In this document: piece by piece, positions 10,217 to 17,898 of the stretch
How the letters are laid out: every line of letters starts with the position of its first letter
Numbering within the stretch: the first letter of the stretch is position 1
Assembly (NCBI RefSeq): GCF_016862915.1
Contig: NZ_BONW01000044.1
Span: forward strand, 1 to 64,000
From: Plantactinospora endophytica
GTDB lineage: Bacteria > Actinomycetota > Actinomycetes > Mycobacteriales > Micromonosporaceae
DNA length: 64,000 nt
Reading direction: 5' to 3'
The notes under the pieces: generated by a model
What the model was told of the DNA's origin: nothing
Databases searched by the model: none
What the model saw: only the letters and a program-made list of their open reading frames with translations
Position numbers and translations under genes: made by a program

Positions 10217-11173
10217 GTGCGAAAACTCCTGCTCCTCGCCCTGGTGGGGCTCGGCGCGCAGCTCGTCGACGGCAGTCTCGGCATGGCCTACGGCGTAACC
10301 TCCACCACCCTGCTGCTGGCGATCGGCACCAACCCGGCGGCGGCGTCCGCCACCGTGCACCTGGCCGAGATCGGCACCACCCTCGCCTCCGGCGCCGCCC
10401 ACTGGCGGTTCGGCAACGTCGACTGGAAGGTCGTCGCCAAGATCGGCATACCCGGGGCGGTCGGCGCGTTCGCGGGCGCCACCTTCCTGTCCAGCCTCTC
10501 CACCGAGGTCGCCGCGCCGATCATGGCGCTGCTACTGCTCACCCTGGGCGTCTACATCCTGGTCCGGTTCACCGTCGCCGGCATCCCCCGGGACCGGCTC
10601 GGCCAGCCGCTGCGCAAGCGGTTCCTGGCCCCGCTCGGACTGGTCGCCGGCTTCGTCGACTCGACCGGCGGCGGCGGTTGGGGGCCGGTCGGCACCCCGG
10701 CGATCCTGGCCAGCGGACGGATGGCGCCGCGCAAGGTGATCGGCTCGATCGACACCAGCGAGTTCCTGGTCGCGGTCGCCGCGAGCCTCGGCTTCCTGGT
10801 CGGTCTGGGCAGCGAGAACGTCAACTTCGGCTGGGTCGTCGCGCTGCTCATCGGTGGGGTGATCGCCGCGCCGATCGCCGCCTGGCTGGTCCGACACATC
10901 CCGCCACGGATCCTCGGCTCGGCGGTCGGCGGCGTGATCATCGTGACCAACACCCGTACCCTGCTGCGCAGCGACTGGATCGACGCGCCCGACAACGTGC
11001 GCTACTCCGTCTACGCGATCATCTACCTGGTCTGGGCGCTCGCGCTGGCGTACTCGATCCGGCAGTACCGCGCGCACCGCCACGAGGAGACCGTGGAGGC
11101 GATCGACACCGTCGCACCGGCCGCCGCCGGGGACGCGTCGAGCGAGAAGAGTTCCGCGCCGACTCCGGTGTGA
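10217..11173 (+). CDS. TauE/SafE (TSUP) family anion exporter
   Basis: This integral membrane protein belongs to the sulfite/organosulfonate exporter family. Its 318 residues contain about eight hydrophobic segments. The family motif appears in both halves: LGAQLVDGSLGMAYGV near the N-terminus and LVAGFVDSTGGGGWGPVGTP after residue 140. The start is GTG at 10217 behind a strong GGAAGGA site (10204-10210). The open frame reaches further upstream but only into leader sequence. A short charged C-terminal tail (EETVEAIDTVAP) faces the cytoplasm. The substrate is probably a sulfur oxyanion, but none can be assigned. The gene stands alone and ends at a strong terminator. Confidence 0.92.
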   Translation: MRKLLLLALVGLGAQLVDGSLGMAYGVTSTTLLLAIGTNPAAASATVHLAEIGTTLASGAAHWRFGNVDWKVVAKIGIPGAVGAFAGATFLSSLSTEVAAPIMALLLLTLGVYILVRFTVAGIPRDRLGQPLRKRFLAPLGLVAGFVDSTGGGGWGPVGTPAILASGRMAPRKVIGSIDTSEFLVAVAASLGFLVGLGSENVNFGWVVALLIGGVIAAPIAAWLVRHIPPRILGSAVGGVIIVTNTRTLLRSDWIDAPDNVRYSVYAIIYLVWALALAYSIRQYRAHRHEETVEAIDTVAPAAAGDASSEKSSAPTPV

Positions 11174-11212
11174 CGCCGGAGGCGATGCGGCGGGACGTAC
11201 CCGAAAATGACC

Positions 11213-11243
11213 GGCGGCCGCGACCTTCCTGGTCGCGGCCGCC
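11213..11243. terminator. Bidirectional terminator, 13-bp perfect hairpin
   Basis: GGCGGCCGCGACC (11213-11225) pairs perfectly with 11231-11243 around a TTCCT loop. It lies between the convergent TauE/SafE and FKBP genes. It has no U-tract, as is common in high-GC actinomycetes. Confidence 0.8.
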
Positions 11244-11271
11244 GCGCGTGGTGCCCGCCGGTCGGGGCGGG

Positions 11272-11994
11272 CTACTGCACCGCCAGGATGTCGACCACGA
11301 ACCGGAGCGGGCCGGCCGGCTGGCCACCGGTCGGGTTGTCGCCGTACGCGAGGTCCGCCGGGATGTCGAGCTGCACCCGACTGCCGGCCTTGACCCCCAC
11401 CAGGCCCTGGTCCCAGCCGGGGATGACGCCGCCGACACCGATCTGCACCGGGAACGGCTCACCCCGGTTCCACGAGGCGTCGAACTCCTGGCCGGTCTGG
11501 TAGGAGACGCCGACGTAGTTGACGGTGATCGTCTGGCCGGCCCGCACCGCCGGGCCGGTCCCCTCGATCAGCGGGGTCACGGTGAGCTTGGTCAACTCAC
11601 CGCTGCCGCCCTTGACCTCCGGCCGCTGCGCCAGCCGGGGATCCAGGTCGGCGGGCGGCCGGGCCGACGTTCCCGGGCTCTCCGGCGCTCCGGTCGGCGC
11701 CGGCGGGGCGGTCGGCGCGTCGGCCGGGGGGTCGGCGGGCGACGGCTCGGCGCTGGCCGCCGGAGCGGCCGAGGACGTCGGCTCGTCCATCAACTGCGGC
11801 AACACGACGATGGCGGCGACACCCAACCCGGCCAGGAGGACTCCGATGGTTCCGCCGGCCACCCGCTGCACGCGGGCCCGGGACGCGGCGGCCTGGGCAG
11901 CGGCCGCTTCCGCGGCGGCCCGGCGCTCCTGCTTGGTCGGGCGCCGCTGGCTCGTCGGCCCCGGCTGCTCGGGGCTCTGGACCGGATCACTCAT
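11272..11994 (-). CDS. Membrane-anchored FKBP-type peptidyl-prolyl isomerase
   Basis: This is probably a prolyl isomerase assisting folding outside the membrane. Of 240 residues, the first about 45 are charged and cytoplasmic. They are followed by one membrane helix (GGTIGVLLAGLGVAAIVVL), a Ser/Pro/Ala-rich linker (about 75-125), and a C-terminal FKBP domain with ITVNYVGV, FDASWNRGEPF, VIPGWDQGL and LAYGDNP. The active-site aromatic and aspartate positions of the family are present. I chose ATG at 11994, with GAGGAG about 11 bases upstream. The open frame continues to 12099, but that part is not conserved-looking. Confidence 0.9.
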   Translation of the reverse strand: MSDPVQSPEQPGPTSQRRPTKQERRAAAEAAAAQAAASRARVQRVAGGTIGVLLAGLGVAAIVVLPQLMDEPTSSAAPAASAEPSPADPPADAPTAPPAPTGAPESPGTSARPPADLDPRLAQRPEVKGGSGELTKLTVTPLIEGTGPAVRAGQTITVNYVGVSYQTGQEFDASWNRGEPFPVQIGVGGVIPGWDQGLVGVKAGSRVQLDIPADLAYGDNPTGGQPAGPLRFVVDILAVQ

Positions 11995-12292
11995 CTGATC
12001 TTGCACTCCTCGGTGGAAAAGTGGAGTAGGGCGGGACGCCGTCGGCCCGTCGAAGGGCTCCGCACACCGTACCCGCGTCGATGCTGCCAGCTTCGGCACG
12101 GTCCGCCGGCACGAGCTGGGACCGGTCGGTGTCGATGCCGCCGGCTCGACCGCCCCCGTCGACTTCGGGGCTTTCGTCGATTTCGGGGCTTTCGTCGACT
12201 TCCGGGCCTCGACCGGCGTCGGTGCCTTCAGCGGCTTCGGGGCCGGCGCGTTCGATCGGGTCGTCGGGGCCGTCTTCCTCGGTCCAGCTCAT
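11987..12292 (-). CDS. Chimeric acidic open frame made from a duplicated gene start (doubtful gene)
   Basis: The first 12 codons (MSWTEEDGPDDP), with their ribosome site, are a copy of the start of the HAAS protein gene at 14979. After that the frame diverges into an acidic low-complexity stretch (ESPEIDESPEVDGGG) coded by 18-bp repeats near 12160-12210. It then overlaps the FKBP start by 8 bases. It has a functional-looking start but no recognisable domain. It is either a young chimeric gene or simply debris of the duplication. Confidence 0.3.
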   Translation of the reverse strand: MSWTEEDGPDDPIERAGPEAAEGTDAGRGPEVDESPEIDESPEVDGGGRAGGIDTDRSQLVPADRAEAGSIDAGTVCGALRRADGVPPYSTFPPRSARSDE

Positions 12293-12305
12293 GGTCACCT
12301 TCCCG
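12245..12305 (-). repeat. 61-bp direct repeat, copy 1
   Basis: This matches 14932-14992 at 60 of 61 bases, in the same orientation, 2687 bases apart. The repeat spans the ribosome site and first codons of the HAAS protein gene. Here it abuts a peroxiredoxin remnant. The second copy is at the genuine gene, which suggests that this one is the derived copy. Confidence 0.9.
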
Positions 12306-12307
12306 GC

Positions 12308-12508
12308 CAGTTCGCGGACCAGCCGCAGCGCCTCCTCCACCCCGCCGGTGACGTCCGGGACCGGATACCGCACCGCCCGGACCGTTCGCTCGGCGTCGAC
12401 GACCAGGGTCAACCGCTTCAGGCGTACGGTGCCGTCGGCCCGGAAGGTCGGCAGCCGCAGCGCGCTGGCGAGTTCGAGCCCGGCGTCGGGGAGCAACGGA
12501 GAAAGAGA
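12308..12508 (-). pseudogene. Peroxiredoxin C-terminal remnant
   Basis: The translation on the minus strand reads SLSPLLPDAGLELASALRLP then TFRADGTVRLKRLTLVVDAE and RTVRAVRYPVPDV. This resembles the C-terminal third of the redoxin/AhpC-like peroxiredoxins common in actinomycetes. The N-terminal part, with the peroxidatic Cys, is missing: upstream sequence runs into the MFS gene, and downstream it is joined to the 61-bp duplicated segment. No start codon with a ribosome site leads this part. I read it as the leftover of a peroxiredoxin gene removed by rearrangement. Confidence 0.6.
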
Positions 12509-12632
12509 CTCACCTGTCCTAAGCTCTGGCCGGACGGAGTCCACCCCGTCCCCCTCCACCTCGTCCACCCCGTTCACCCGCACGTCGACGGCGACGGGCC
12601 GGGACGGAGCCTGCCGCGCCGGGAGGAGTTCG

Positions 12633-13976
12633 ATGCGCGACGTACCCCGGGTCGTCTGGACCCTCGCCGCCGGACGGTTCGTCAACGCCGCCGGTTCGTT
12701 CGTCTCGTTCTTCCTGTTCCTCTACCTCACCGGGCCGCGTGGCCTGCCGGTCGGCCAGGCCGGGCTGATCAGCGGCGCGCTCGGCGCCGGAATGCTGCTC
12801 GGCAACTTCACCGGCGGCTGGTTCGGCGACCGGTTCGGGCACCGGCGTGCCCTGCTGGCCGCGTCGGCGGTCGCCGGGCTGGGCACGCTGGCCATCCCCT
12901 GGCTGCCGGTGCTGACCCTCGGACTGGTCACCCCGTTGATCGGCTATGCCGGCGCCGCCTCGGGAGTGGCCCAGGGCGCGCTGGTCGCCCTCGCCGTACC
13001 GGCCGGTGAACGGAGACGCTCGGTGGCGATCACCCGGGCCGCGTTCAACGCCGGCTGCGTGATCGGGCCACCGGTCGGCGCGCTGCTCTCGACGTACAGC
13101 TTCAGTTGGCTCTTCGTCCTCGACGGTGTGCTCACCCTGCTGGTCCGCGCGGTGACCGCGCGGCTGCTGCCGGCCGACCCGCCGCGCCCGGCGCACCGGC
13201 CGAGCGGGCTACCGGCGCTGTGGCGCGCGGTCCGCGCCGACCGCGGCCTGCTGGTGCTGCTCCCGGCCGTCGTGGTGGTGGACGTCGTGTACCGGCAGCT
13301 CTACTCGACGCTGCCGGTCTGGCTGCGCGACCACGGGCAGCCCGTCGGGCTGTACGCCGCGCTGATCGCGCTCGGCTCCGCGATGATCCTCTGTCTGGAG
13401 ATCCCGGTGACAATGGCACTTGCCCGGCGACCGGCGCTCGCGCTGATCGGTGCCGGTTACTGCCTGGTCGGAGTCGGCTTCGGACTCTTCTCGCTGGGTA
13501 CCGCCGCCTGGCTGGTGGTCGCCGCGATGGTGGTACTCACCTGCGGGGAGATCCTCTACAAGACGACGGCCACGGCGCACGTGCTCGACGCCGCCCCACC
13601 CGCCCTGGTCGGGCAGTACCAGGGGCTCTACATGGGAGCGGCGACCAGCGGCACGATCCTCGCCCCACCGGTCGGCGCCCTGGTCTACACGGTCGCCCCC
13701 GGACTGCTCTGGCCACTGTGCGCGATCGCGGCCATCACCGCCGGCCTGGTCGCGTGGAGCACGGGACGGCGGCGGCCGGAGCCGCTCCCCGACCCGTCCG
13801 ACCCGACCGGGCAGTCCGCTCCGACCGATCCGACCAATTCGGCTGATCCGACCGGGCCGTCCGACAGGTCCGGTCCGACCAGGCCGGACGGACCGGCCGG
13901 CAGCGGTGGGGCCGACCGGTCGGAACCGCCTGCGGTCGTCAGCGGCCAGGCCCGGTCGGGGCAGCAGGGCGACTGA
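12633..13976 (+). CDS. Major facilitator superfamily transporter
   Basis: This is a 447-residue, 12-helix MFS permease, probably an efflux pump. The characteristic loop between helices 2 and 3 reads GGWFGDRFGHRRALL (consensus G-x3-D-R-x-G-R-R). The helices are clear throughout, for example FVNAAGSFVSFFLFLYLTG at the start and YLVGVGF-type segments in the second half. The ATG at 12633 sits behind GGGAGGAG (12621-12628). The frame is open 550 bases further upstream, but only antisense to the peroxiredoxin remnant. The last about 65 residues are a disordered tail of DPTGPSD-like repeats. The substrate is unknown. Confidence 0.9.
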   Translation: MRDVPRVVWTLAAGRFVNAAGSFVSFFLFLYLTGPRGLPVGQAGLISGALGAGMLLGNFTGGWFGDRFGHRRALLAASAVAGLGTLAIPWLPVLTLGLVTPLIGYAGAASGVAQGALVALAVPAGERRRSVAITRAAFNAGCVIGPPVGALLSTYSFSWLFVLDGVLTLLVRAVTARLLPADPPRPAHRPSGLPALWRAVRADRGLLVLLPAVVVVDVVYRQLYSTLPVWLRDHGQPVGLYAALIALGSAMILCLEIPVTMALARRPALALIGAGYCLVGVGFGLFSLGTAAWLVVAAMVVLTCGEILYKTTATAHVLDAAPPALVGQYQGLYMGAATSGTILAPPVGALVYTVAPGLLWPLCAIAAITAGLVAWSTGRRRPEPLPDPSDPTGQSAPTDPTNSADPTGPSDRSGPTRPDGPAGSGGADRSEPPAVVSGQARSGQQGD

Positions 13977-14012
13977 GGGGCCTCGTCGTCCGCCCGCTCT
14001 CTTCGAGCGCGT

Positions 14013-14034
14013 CGGCGCCGGCCAACGGGCGCCG
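14013..14034. terminator. Hairpin between convergent genes
   Basis: CGGCGCC (14013-14019) pairs with GGCGCCG (14028-14034) over an 8-base loop. It lies between the MFS gene and the HAAS protein gene, which converge here. It is a modest stem with no U-tract. Confidence 0.45.
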
Positions 14035-14049
14035 GACCGCGCCGGCCGG

Positions 14050-14979
14050 TCAGCCCAGGACCATCCTCGCCGGGCCCGGATCCGACCCCGGACCGGCCGG
14101 CTTCGCAACGGTGGGACTCGGACCGGAAGAGCTCGGACCGGTGGAGCTCGGGCCGGTGGAGCTCGGGCCGGTGGAGCTCGGGCCGGTGGAGCTCGGGCCG
14201 GTGGAGCTCGGACCGGTAGGGCGTGGACCGATAGAGCTTGGACCGGTAGGGCTCGGGTCGGTGGGGATCTGACCGGACGGTGACCTGCCGTCGGGCGGGT
14301 CGGAGGGCGGCTGCGCGGCGCCCCGGATCGGGCTCAGTGCCCAACGCCGGGCCAGCACGGTCGCCCCGCCCAGTGCGGCGGCCACGATGCCCGCCTCGAC
14401 CAGCAGCACCGGCGGCGACAGGCTGTAGCCGGTCAGCGCGGCGAACCCCATCGTCACCGGAACGGCCAGGATCCCGGCCGGCGGCACCAGCAGTGCCATC
14501 CGGACGACGGTGCGCCCGATCCCGGCGCTGTCCCGCATGCCGTACCGCACCGCGAGCAGGCCGCCGCCGACGAAGACGAGGGCGCTCAGCACGTACCGGA
14601 GCAGGACGTTCAGCACCGGATCGGGGCCGGGCAGCACGTGCAGCGGTACCAGCCACCAGGTCCAGACCAGCACGAAGGCCAGCAGCAGCCCGGGTACGCC
14701 GCCTGCCAACGCGGTCAGCAGCAGCCGACGGAACTCGTACGGTGCCCGGCGCGCCCCGGCCGCCACGGCGAGTTCGTGGGCGAACCGGCGTACGTCGTCG
14801 CCGAGCAACTGCCGTGGCGCCACGCCGTCGGCCGCCGCCCCGACGAGTTCCCGGCGCAGATCTCCGGTCAGGGCGGTCCGCTCCGTCATGACGATTCCCA
14901 TGGCCCGCCACTCCCGGTCGGCCAGCGCGACGGCGCGTTCGACCGGGTCGTCGGGGCCGTCTTCCTCGGTCCAGCTCAT
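14050..14979 (-). CDS. HAAS-type signalling membrane protein, PadR partner
   Basis: The N-terminal about 85 residues form a cytoplasmic helical region of the kind that accompanies PadR regulators. Six hydrophobic helices follow, starting with LLLTALAGGVPGLLLAFVLVW. The C-terminal about 85 residues are a Ser/Thr/Gly/Pro tail made of repeated SSTGP units. It has 309 residues. ATG at 14979 is chosen because GGAAGG lies 5 bases upstream and the PadR stop precedes it. The two genes form one operon. The family is thought to sense or respond to membrane state under PadR control. No enzymatic motif is visible. Confidence 0.75.
   Translation of the reverse strand: MSWTEEDGPDDPVERAVALADREWRAMGIVMTERTALTGDLRRELVGAAADGVAPRQLLGDDVRRFAHELAVAAGARRAPYEFRRLLLTALAGGVPGLLLAFVLVWTWWLVPLHVLPGPDPVLNVLLRYVLSALVFVGGGLLAVRYGMRDSAGIGRTVVRMALLVPPAGILAVPVTMGFAALTGYSLSPPVLLVEAGIVAAALGGATVLARRWALSPIRGAAQPPSDPPDGRSPSGQIPTDPSPTGPSSIGPRPTGPSSTGPSSTGPSSTGPSSTGPSSTGPSSSGPSPTVAKPAGPGSDPGPARMVLG
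14111..14260 (-). repeat. 15-bp minisatellite, ten units, coding the SSTGP tail
   Basis: Ten contiguous 15-base units with the theme GTGGAGCTCGGGCCG occur. Four consecutive copies (14141-14200) are identical and the outer units have diverged. Translated on the minus strand, each gives Gly-Pro-Ser-Ser-Thr. The frame is kept because 15 is a multiple of three. Confidence 0.92.
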
Positions 14980-14992
14980 GGTCACCTTCCCG
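14932..14992 (-). repeat. 61-bp direct repeat, copy 2 (parent copy)
   Basis: This contains the ribosome site and first codons of the HAAS protein gene and the last codons of padR. It matches 12245-12305 at 60 of 61 bases. Confidence 0.9.
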
Positions 14993-15362
14993 TGCCTCCG
15001 GTCGACGGCGCCACGTCGGTCAGCGTGGCGTTGACGGTCTCCACGAATCCGCTCCACTGGCTGGCCCAGAGGTCCAGCGTCTGCCGGCCGGCGGCGGTCA
15101 GCGCGTACACCTTGCGGGGTGGTCCGGCCGGGCTGTCCTGCACCTCGTCCGCGACCAGTCCGAGCCGGCGCATCCGGGTGAGCAGGGGATAGACGGTGCC
15201 GTACCCGACGGTGCCGAAGCCGACGGCGTTGAGCCGGCCGACCAGTTCGTAGCCGTGCGCGGGTGCGCCGGACAGCAGCGCGAGCATGCACATGTCGAGC
15301 ACTCCGCGCAGCAGTTGGGTCTGCCGGTCGGCACCGTCGTCACCGCGTCCGGGAGCTGTCAT
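14982..15362 (-). CDS. PadR family transcriptional regulator
   Basis: This is a 126-residue winged-helix repressor. The PadR domain reads LLRGVLDMCMLALLSGAPAH, then GYELVGRLN, GTVYPLLTRMRRLGLV and PPRKVYALTAAGRQTL, the standard pattern. It is the first gene of an operon with the HAAS membrane protein, whose start codon lies 3 bases beyond its stop. Its own promoter overlaps a perfect TAATAG/CTATTA inverted repeat, so it probably represses itself. The expected mRNA start lies one base before the ATG, so the transcript may be leaderless. Confidence 0.93.
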   Translation of the reverse strand: MTAPGRGDDGADRQTQLLRGVLDMCMLALLSGAPAHGYELVGRLNAVGFGTVGYGTVYPLLTRMRRLGLVADEVQDSPAGPPRKVYALTAAGRQTLDLWASQWSGFVETVNATLTDVAPSTGGTGR

Positions 15363-15369
15363 GCGTCAC

Positions 15370-15398
15370 ATAATAGTGCCGCTATTAGGTGACGTCCA
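15370..15398 (-). promoter_or_regulatory. padR promoter with overlapping operator
   Basis: On the minus strand, TGGACG (15393-15398) and TATTAT (15370-15375) are spaced by 17 bases. The inverted repeat TAATAG-TGCCG-CTATTA (15371-15387) covers the -10 element, the usual place for PadR autorepression. The remainder of 15400-15530 holds nothing that I recognise. Confidence 0.6.
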
Positions 15399-15531
15399 CT
15401 AGTTTGCGACACCTGATAGCGGCCCCGAGCCCGGCGAGAAGATCGACTTGTCGTGGCAAGAAATTGGAAAGACCGCCGGCCAGCCGTTTCTGGCATCGTC
15501 GGAAGCACCACGACGGGCCGACGAGGGAACA

Positions 15532-15609
15532 TCGGACACCCGGGGCCTGCCCGGCCACGCGTCCAAGGGGGACGTCGGACACCCCGGGGTCCGCCCGGCC
15601 ACGCGTCCA
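15532..15609. repeat. 34/35-bp imperfect direct repeat
   Basis: Positions 15532-15565 and 15575-15609 both read TCGGACACCC, a CGGGG-type core, then GCCCGGCCACGCGTCCA. They lie in the leader of the thioredoxin-fold gene. The function is unknown. They could be simple duplication or tandem protein-binding sites. Confidence 0.8.
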
Positions 15610-15730
15610 CGCCCGCACGGGTCCGCTCGTCGCGCCCGGAAGCGGGCGGAAGGACGTCGTACGGAGACGGGGGTTCCGGCCGGCCGGCACGCCGACCGGA
15701 GCACTCCGCCGCCGATCCGCAGGAGGTGCC

Positions 15731-16273
15731 ATGTCTCTGCCTGTCGCCGCCACGGCACTGCTCGGCATCCTCGGCGCCGCCAACCTGGCGCTGACCCTCT
15801 GGCTGGCAACCCGACTGCGCGACCAGGCCAACCAGCTCGCCGAGCTGTCCCGGCCGGCCACCACCCCCTGGACCGGAATGGCGGTCGGCGACTTCACGAC
15901 CTCGTCGGTCGACGGCGAGCCGGTCAGCCGTGACCTGCTCCGGGAGGACACGCTCGTGGCGTTCCTCGATCCGGCCTGCGCTGTCTCGGAGGAGCGGCTG
16001 ACCAAGCTGGTGACGTACGCCCGAGCTGTCCGTGGCGGACGGTGCCGGGTGCTGGCGGTGGTGGTCGGCGAGGCCCCGGAGACCGAGGCGTTCGTCGACC
16101 GGCTGCGCCCGGTCGCCCGGGTGGTGACCGAGCCGGACCACACCGCCCCGCTCGGCACCGCGTTCCGGGTCGCCGCCTATCCGGTACTGCTCAGGGTCGC
16201 GACCGACGCCGCCGGAAAGCTGGTGGTCACCAGCAACAGCCTGGAAATCCAGCGCGTCACGGCATCGAGATGA
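15731..16273 (+). CDS. Membrane-anchored thioredoxin-fold protein lacking CXXC
   Basis: This 180-residue protein starts with one membrane helix (AATALLGILGAANLALTLWL). A thioredoxin-like domain of the MauD/TlpA type follows from about residue 50 (GDFTTSSVDGEPVSRDLL, LVAFLDPACAVSEERL, FRVAAYPVLLRV). The active-site position carries a single Cys in DPACAVSEE where relatives have Cys-x-x-Cys, so ordinary disulfide exchange is unlikely. The cis-Pro motif AAYPVLLRV is kept. The ATG at 15731 follows AGGAGG (15721-15726). It is monocistronic, ending before a strong terminator. It may be a binding or scaffold relative of the redox proteins. Confidence 0.75.
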   Translation: MSLPVAATALLGILGAANLALTLWLATRLRDQANQLAELSRPATTPWTGMAVGDFTTSSVDGEPVSRDLLREDTLVAFLDPACAVSEERLTKLVTYARAVRGGRCRVLAVVVGEAPETEAFVDRLRPVARVVTEPDHTAPLGTAFRVAAYPVLLRVATDAAGKLVVTSNSLEIQRVTASR

Positions 16274-16365
16274 CCGGCAGGACACGTGAGCCCGAACCGC
16301 CGGAGCCGCGCCACCCGCTCTCCCGCACCGTCCACCCGAGCAACACCTCGCGCCGAACAGGCGGA

Positions 16366-16400
16366 CGGTGCCGAGCCGGCTACCGCCCGGCTCGGCACCG
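16366..16400. terminator. Bidirectional terminator, 14-bp perfect hairpin
   Basis: CGGTGCCGAGCCGG (16366-16379) pairs perfectly with 16387-16400 across a 7-base loop. It separates the convergent thioredoxin-fold and GH1 genes. Confidence 0.8.
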
Positions 16401-16415
16401 TTGCCTGCTGCCGGG

Positions 16416-17804
16416 TCAGCCCACTGCGGAGGAACTCTCCGTCGTCGAACCCGGACGCCCGCCGAGCCGCTGGTGGTCCCGGATGATCTCGGCGTACCGC
16501 AGTCCGCTCGCCTTCATCGTCCGCCGCTGGGTGGCGTAGTCGACGTGGATCAGGCCGAACCGCTTGTCGTAGCCGTACGCCCATTCGAAGTTGTCCAGCA
16601 GCGACCAGTAGAAGTAGCCGTCGACCGGTACGCCCCGGGCGGCAGCCGCCGCCACTGCCTGGACGTGCTCCTCCAGGTACGCCGTCCGCTCCTTGTCCTC
16701 GATCCCGCCCTCCGGGGTGAACGTGTCCGGCCAGGCCGACCCGCTCTCGGTGACCAGGATCCGGCTCGGGGCGTACCGCTCGGTCACCGAGACCAGCAAC
16801 TCCTCCAGCCCGGTCGGGTACGCCTCCCAGCCCATCGCGGTCTGCACCGAGCCGGGTACCGGAATCTGCCGCGCGTGCGGTACCGGCCCGTCCGGGTCGT
16901 CGACGATGACCTGCCGGAAGTAGTAGTTCAGCCCGAGGAAGTCGGTCGGGGCGGCGATGCACTCCAGGTCACCGGGGCGGACCGGCGGCTCGACGCCGTA
17001 CACCTCCAGCATGTCGGTCGGGTAGCCCCGCCCGTACAGCGGGTCCAGCCACCACCGGTTGACGTGCCCGTCGGCGCGGACCGCCGCCGCGACGTCCTCC
17101 GGCCGGTCGCTGCCCGGCTCGCACGGGCTCGGGTTGAGCACGATGCCGACCGACGCCGGCCGGGCCGCCGCGGCCCGGATCGCCGCCATGCCGAGGCCGT
17201 GCGCGAGCAGGGTGTGGTGCGAGGTGGCGACCGCCCGGGTCAGGTCCTGCTCGCCGGGGGCCATCCGGCCGTCCAGGTGACCGATCCAGGAGACGCAGAG
17301 CGGCTCGTTCACGGTCACCCAGTCGGTGACCCGGTCGCCGAGCGCCCCGGCGACCACCGATGCGTAGTCGGCGAACGCCTCGGCGGTGGCCCGGTCCGGC
17401 CAGCCGCCCCGGTCCTGGAGCGCCTGCGGCAGGTCCCAGTGGTAGAGCGTGACCAGCGGCCGGATCTCGGCGGCCAGCAACGCGTCGACCAGCCGGTCGT
17501 AGAAGGCCAGCCCGGCCGGGTTGACCCGACCGGTCCCGTCCGGCATCACCCGGGGCCAGGCCACCGAGAACCGGTACGCGTCGACGCCGAGCCGGCGCAT
17601 CAGGGCCACGTCCTCCGGCCACCGGTGGTAGTGGTCGCACGCCTCGTCACCGGTATCGCCGTTGTCGACGTTACCGGGCACCCGGCTCCACGTGTCCCAG
17701 ATGGACGGACTGCGGCCGTCCACTCCGACAGCCCCTTCGATCTGGTAGGCCGCGGTGGCGACGCCCCAGGTGAAGTTCGGCGGTAACTTGGACAGATCCG
17801 GCAC
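16416..17804 (-). CDS. GH1 family beta-glucosidase
   Basis: This cytoplasmic enzyme hydrolyses beta-glucosides. It has 462 residues, the family norm. Signatures in order are [14 protein letters not shown] at the N-terminus, the acid/base Glu in VTVNEPLC (residue 167), and the nucleophile Glu in [12 protein letters not shown] (about 355), with [16 protein letters not shown] near the C-terminus. The common nucleophile motif TENG is TESG here, which still occurs in the family. It is the last gene of the sugar operon after the two permeases. The ABC importer therefore probably brings in a beta-linked gluco-oligosaccharide, which this enzyme splits. Confidence 0.95.
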   Translation of the reverse strand: MPDLSKLPPNFTWGVATAAYQIEGAVGVDGRSPSIWDTWSRVPGNVDNGDTGDEACDHYHRWPEDVALMRRLGVDAYRFSVAWPRVMPDGTGRVNPAGLAFYDRLVDALLAAEIRPLVTLYHWDLPQALQDRGGWPDRATAEAFADYASVVAGALGDRVTDWVTVNEPLCVSWIGHLDGRMAPGEQDLTRAVATSHHTLLAHGLGMAAIRAAAARPASVGIVLNPSPCEPGSDRPEDVAAAVRADGHVNRWWLDPLYGRGYPTDMLEVYGVEPPVRPGDLECIAAPTDFLGLNYYFRQVIVDDPDGPVPHARQIPVPGSVQTAMGWEAYPTGLEELLVSVTERYAPSRILVTESGSAWPDTFTPEGGIEDKERTAYLEEHVQAVAAAAARGVPVDGYFYWSLLDNFEWAYGYDKRFGLIHVDYATQRRTMKASGLRYAEIIRDHQRLGGRPGSTTESSSAVG

Positions 17805-17898
17805 TGGTCGACTCTCCTTCAGATGGTTCGGAGCGTGATGACCGCGCTGGTCATAGCCCGAGATGGACGTGGTTCTGCGGACAGGACGTACTTCACCG

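Noticed and set aside
12081-12632. Upstream extension of the MFS frame
   Set aside because: Low-complexity sequence antisense to the peroxiredoxin remnant. The ATG at 12633 has a strong ribosome site and begins the first helix region.
17059-17280. Small plus-strand frame inside the GH1 gene
   Set aside because: Shadow of the beta-glucosidase gene, without a ribosome site.
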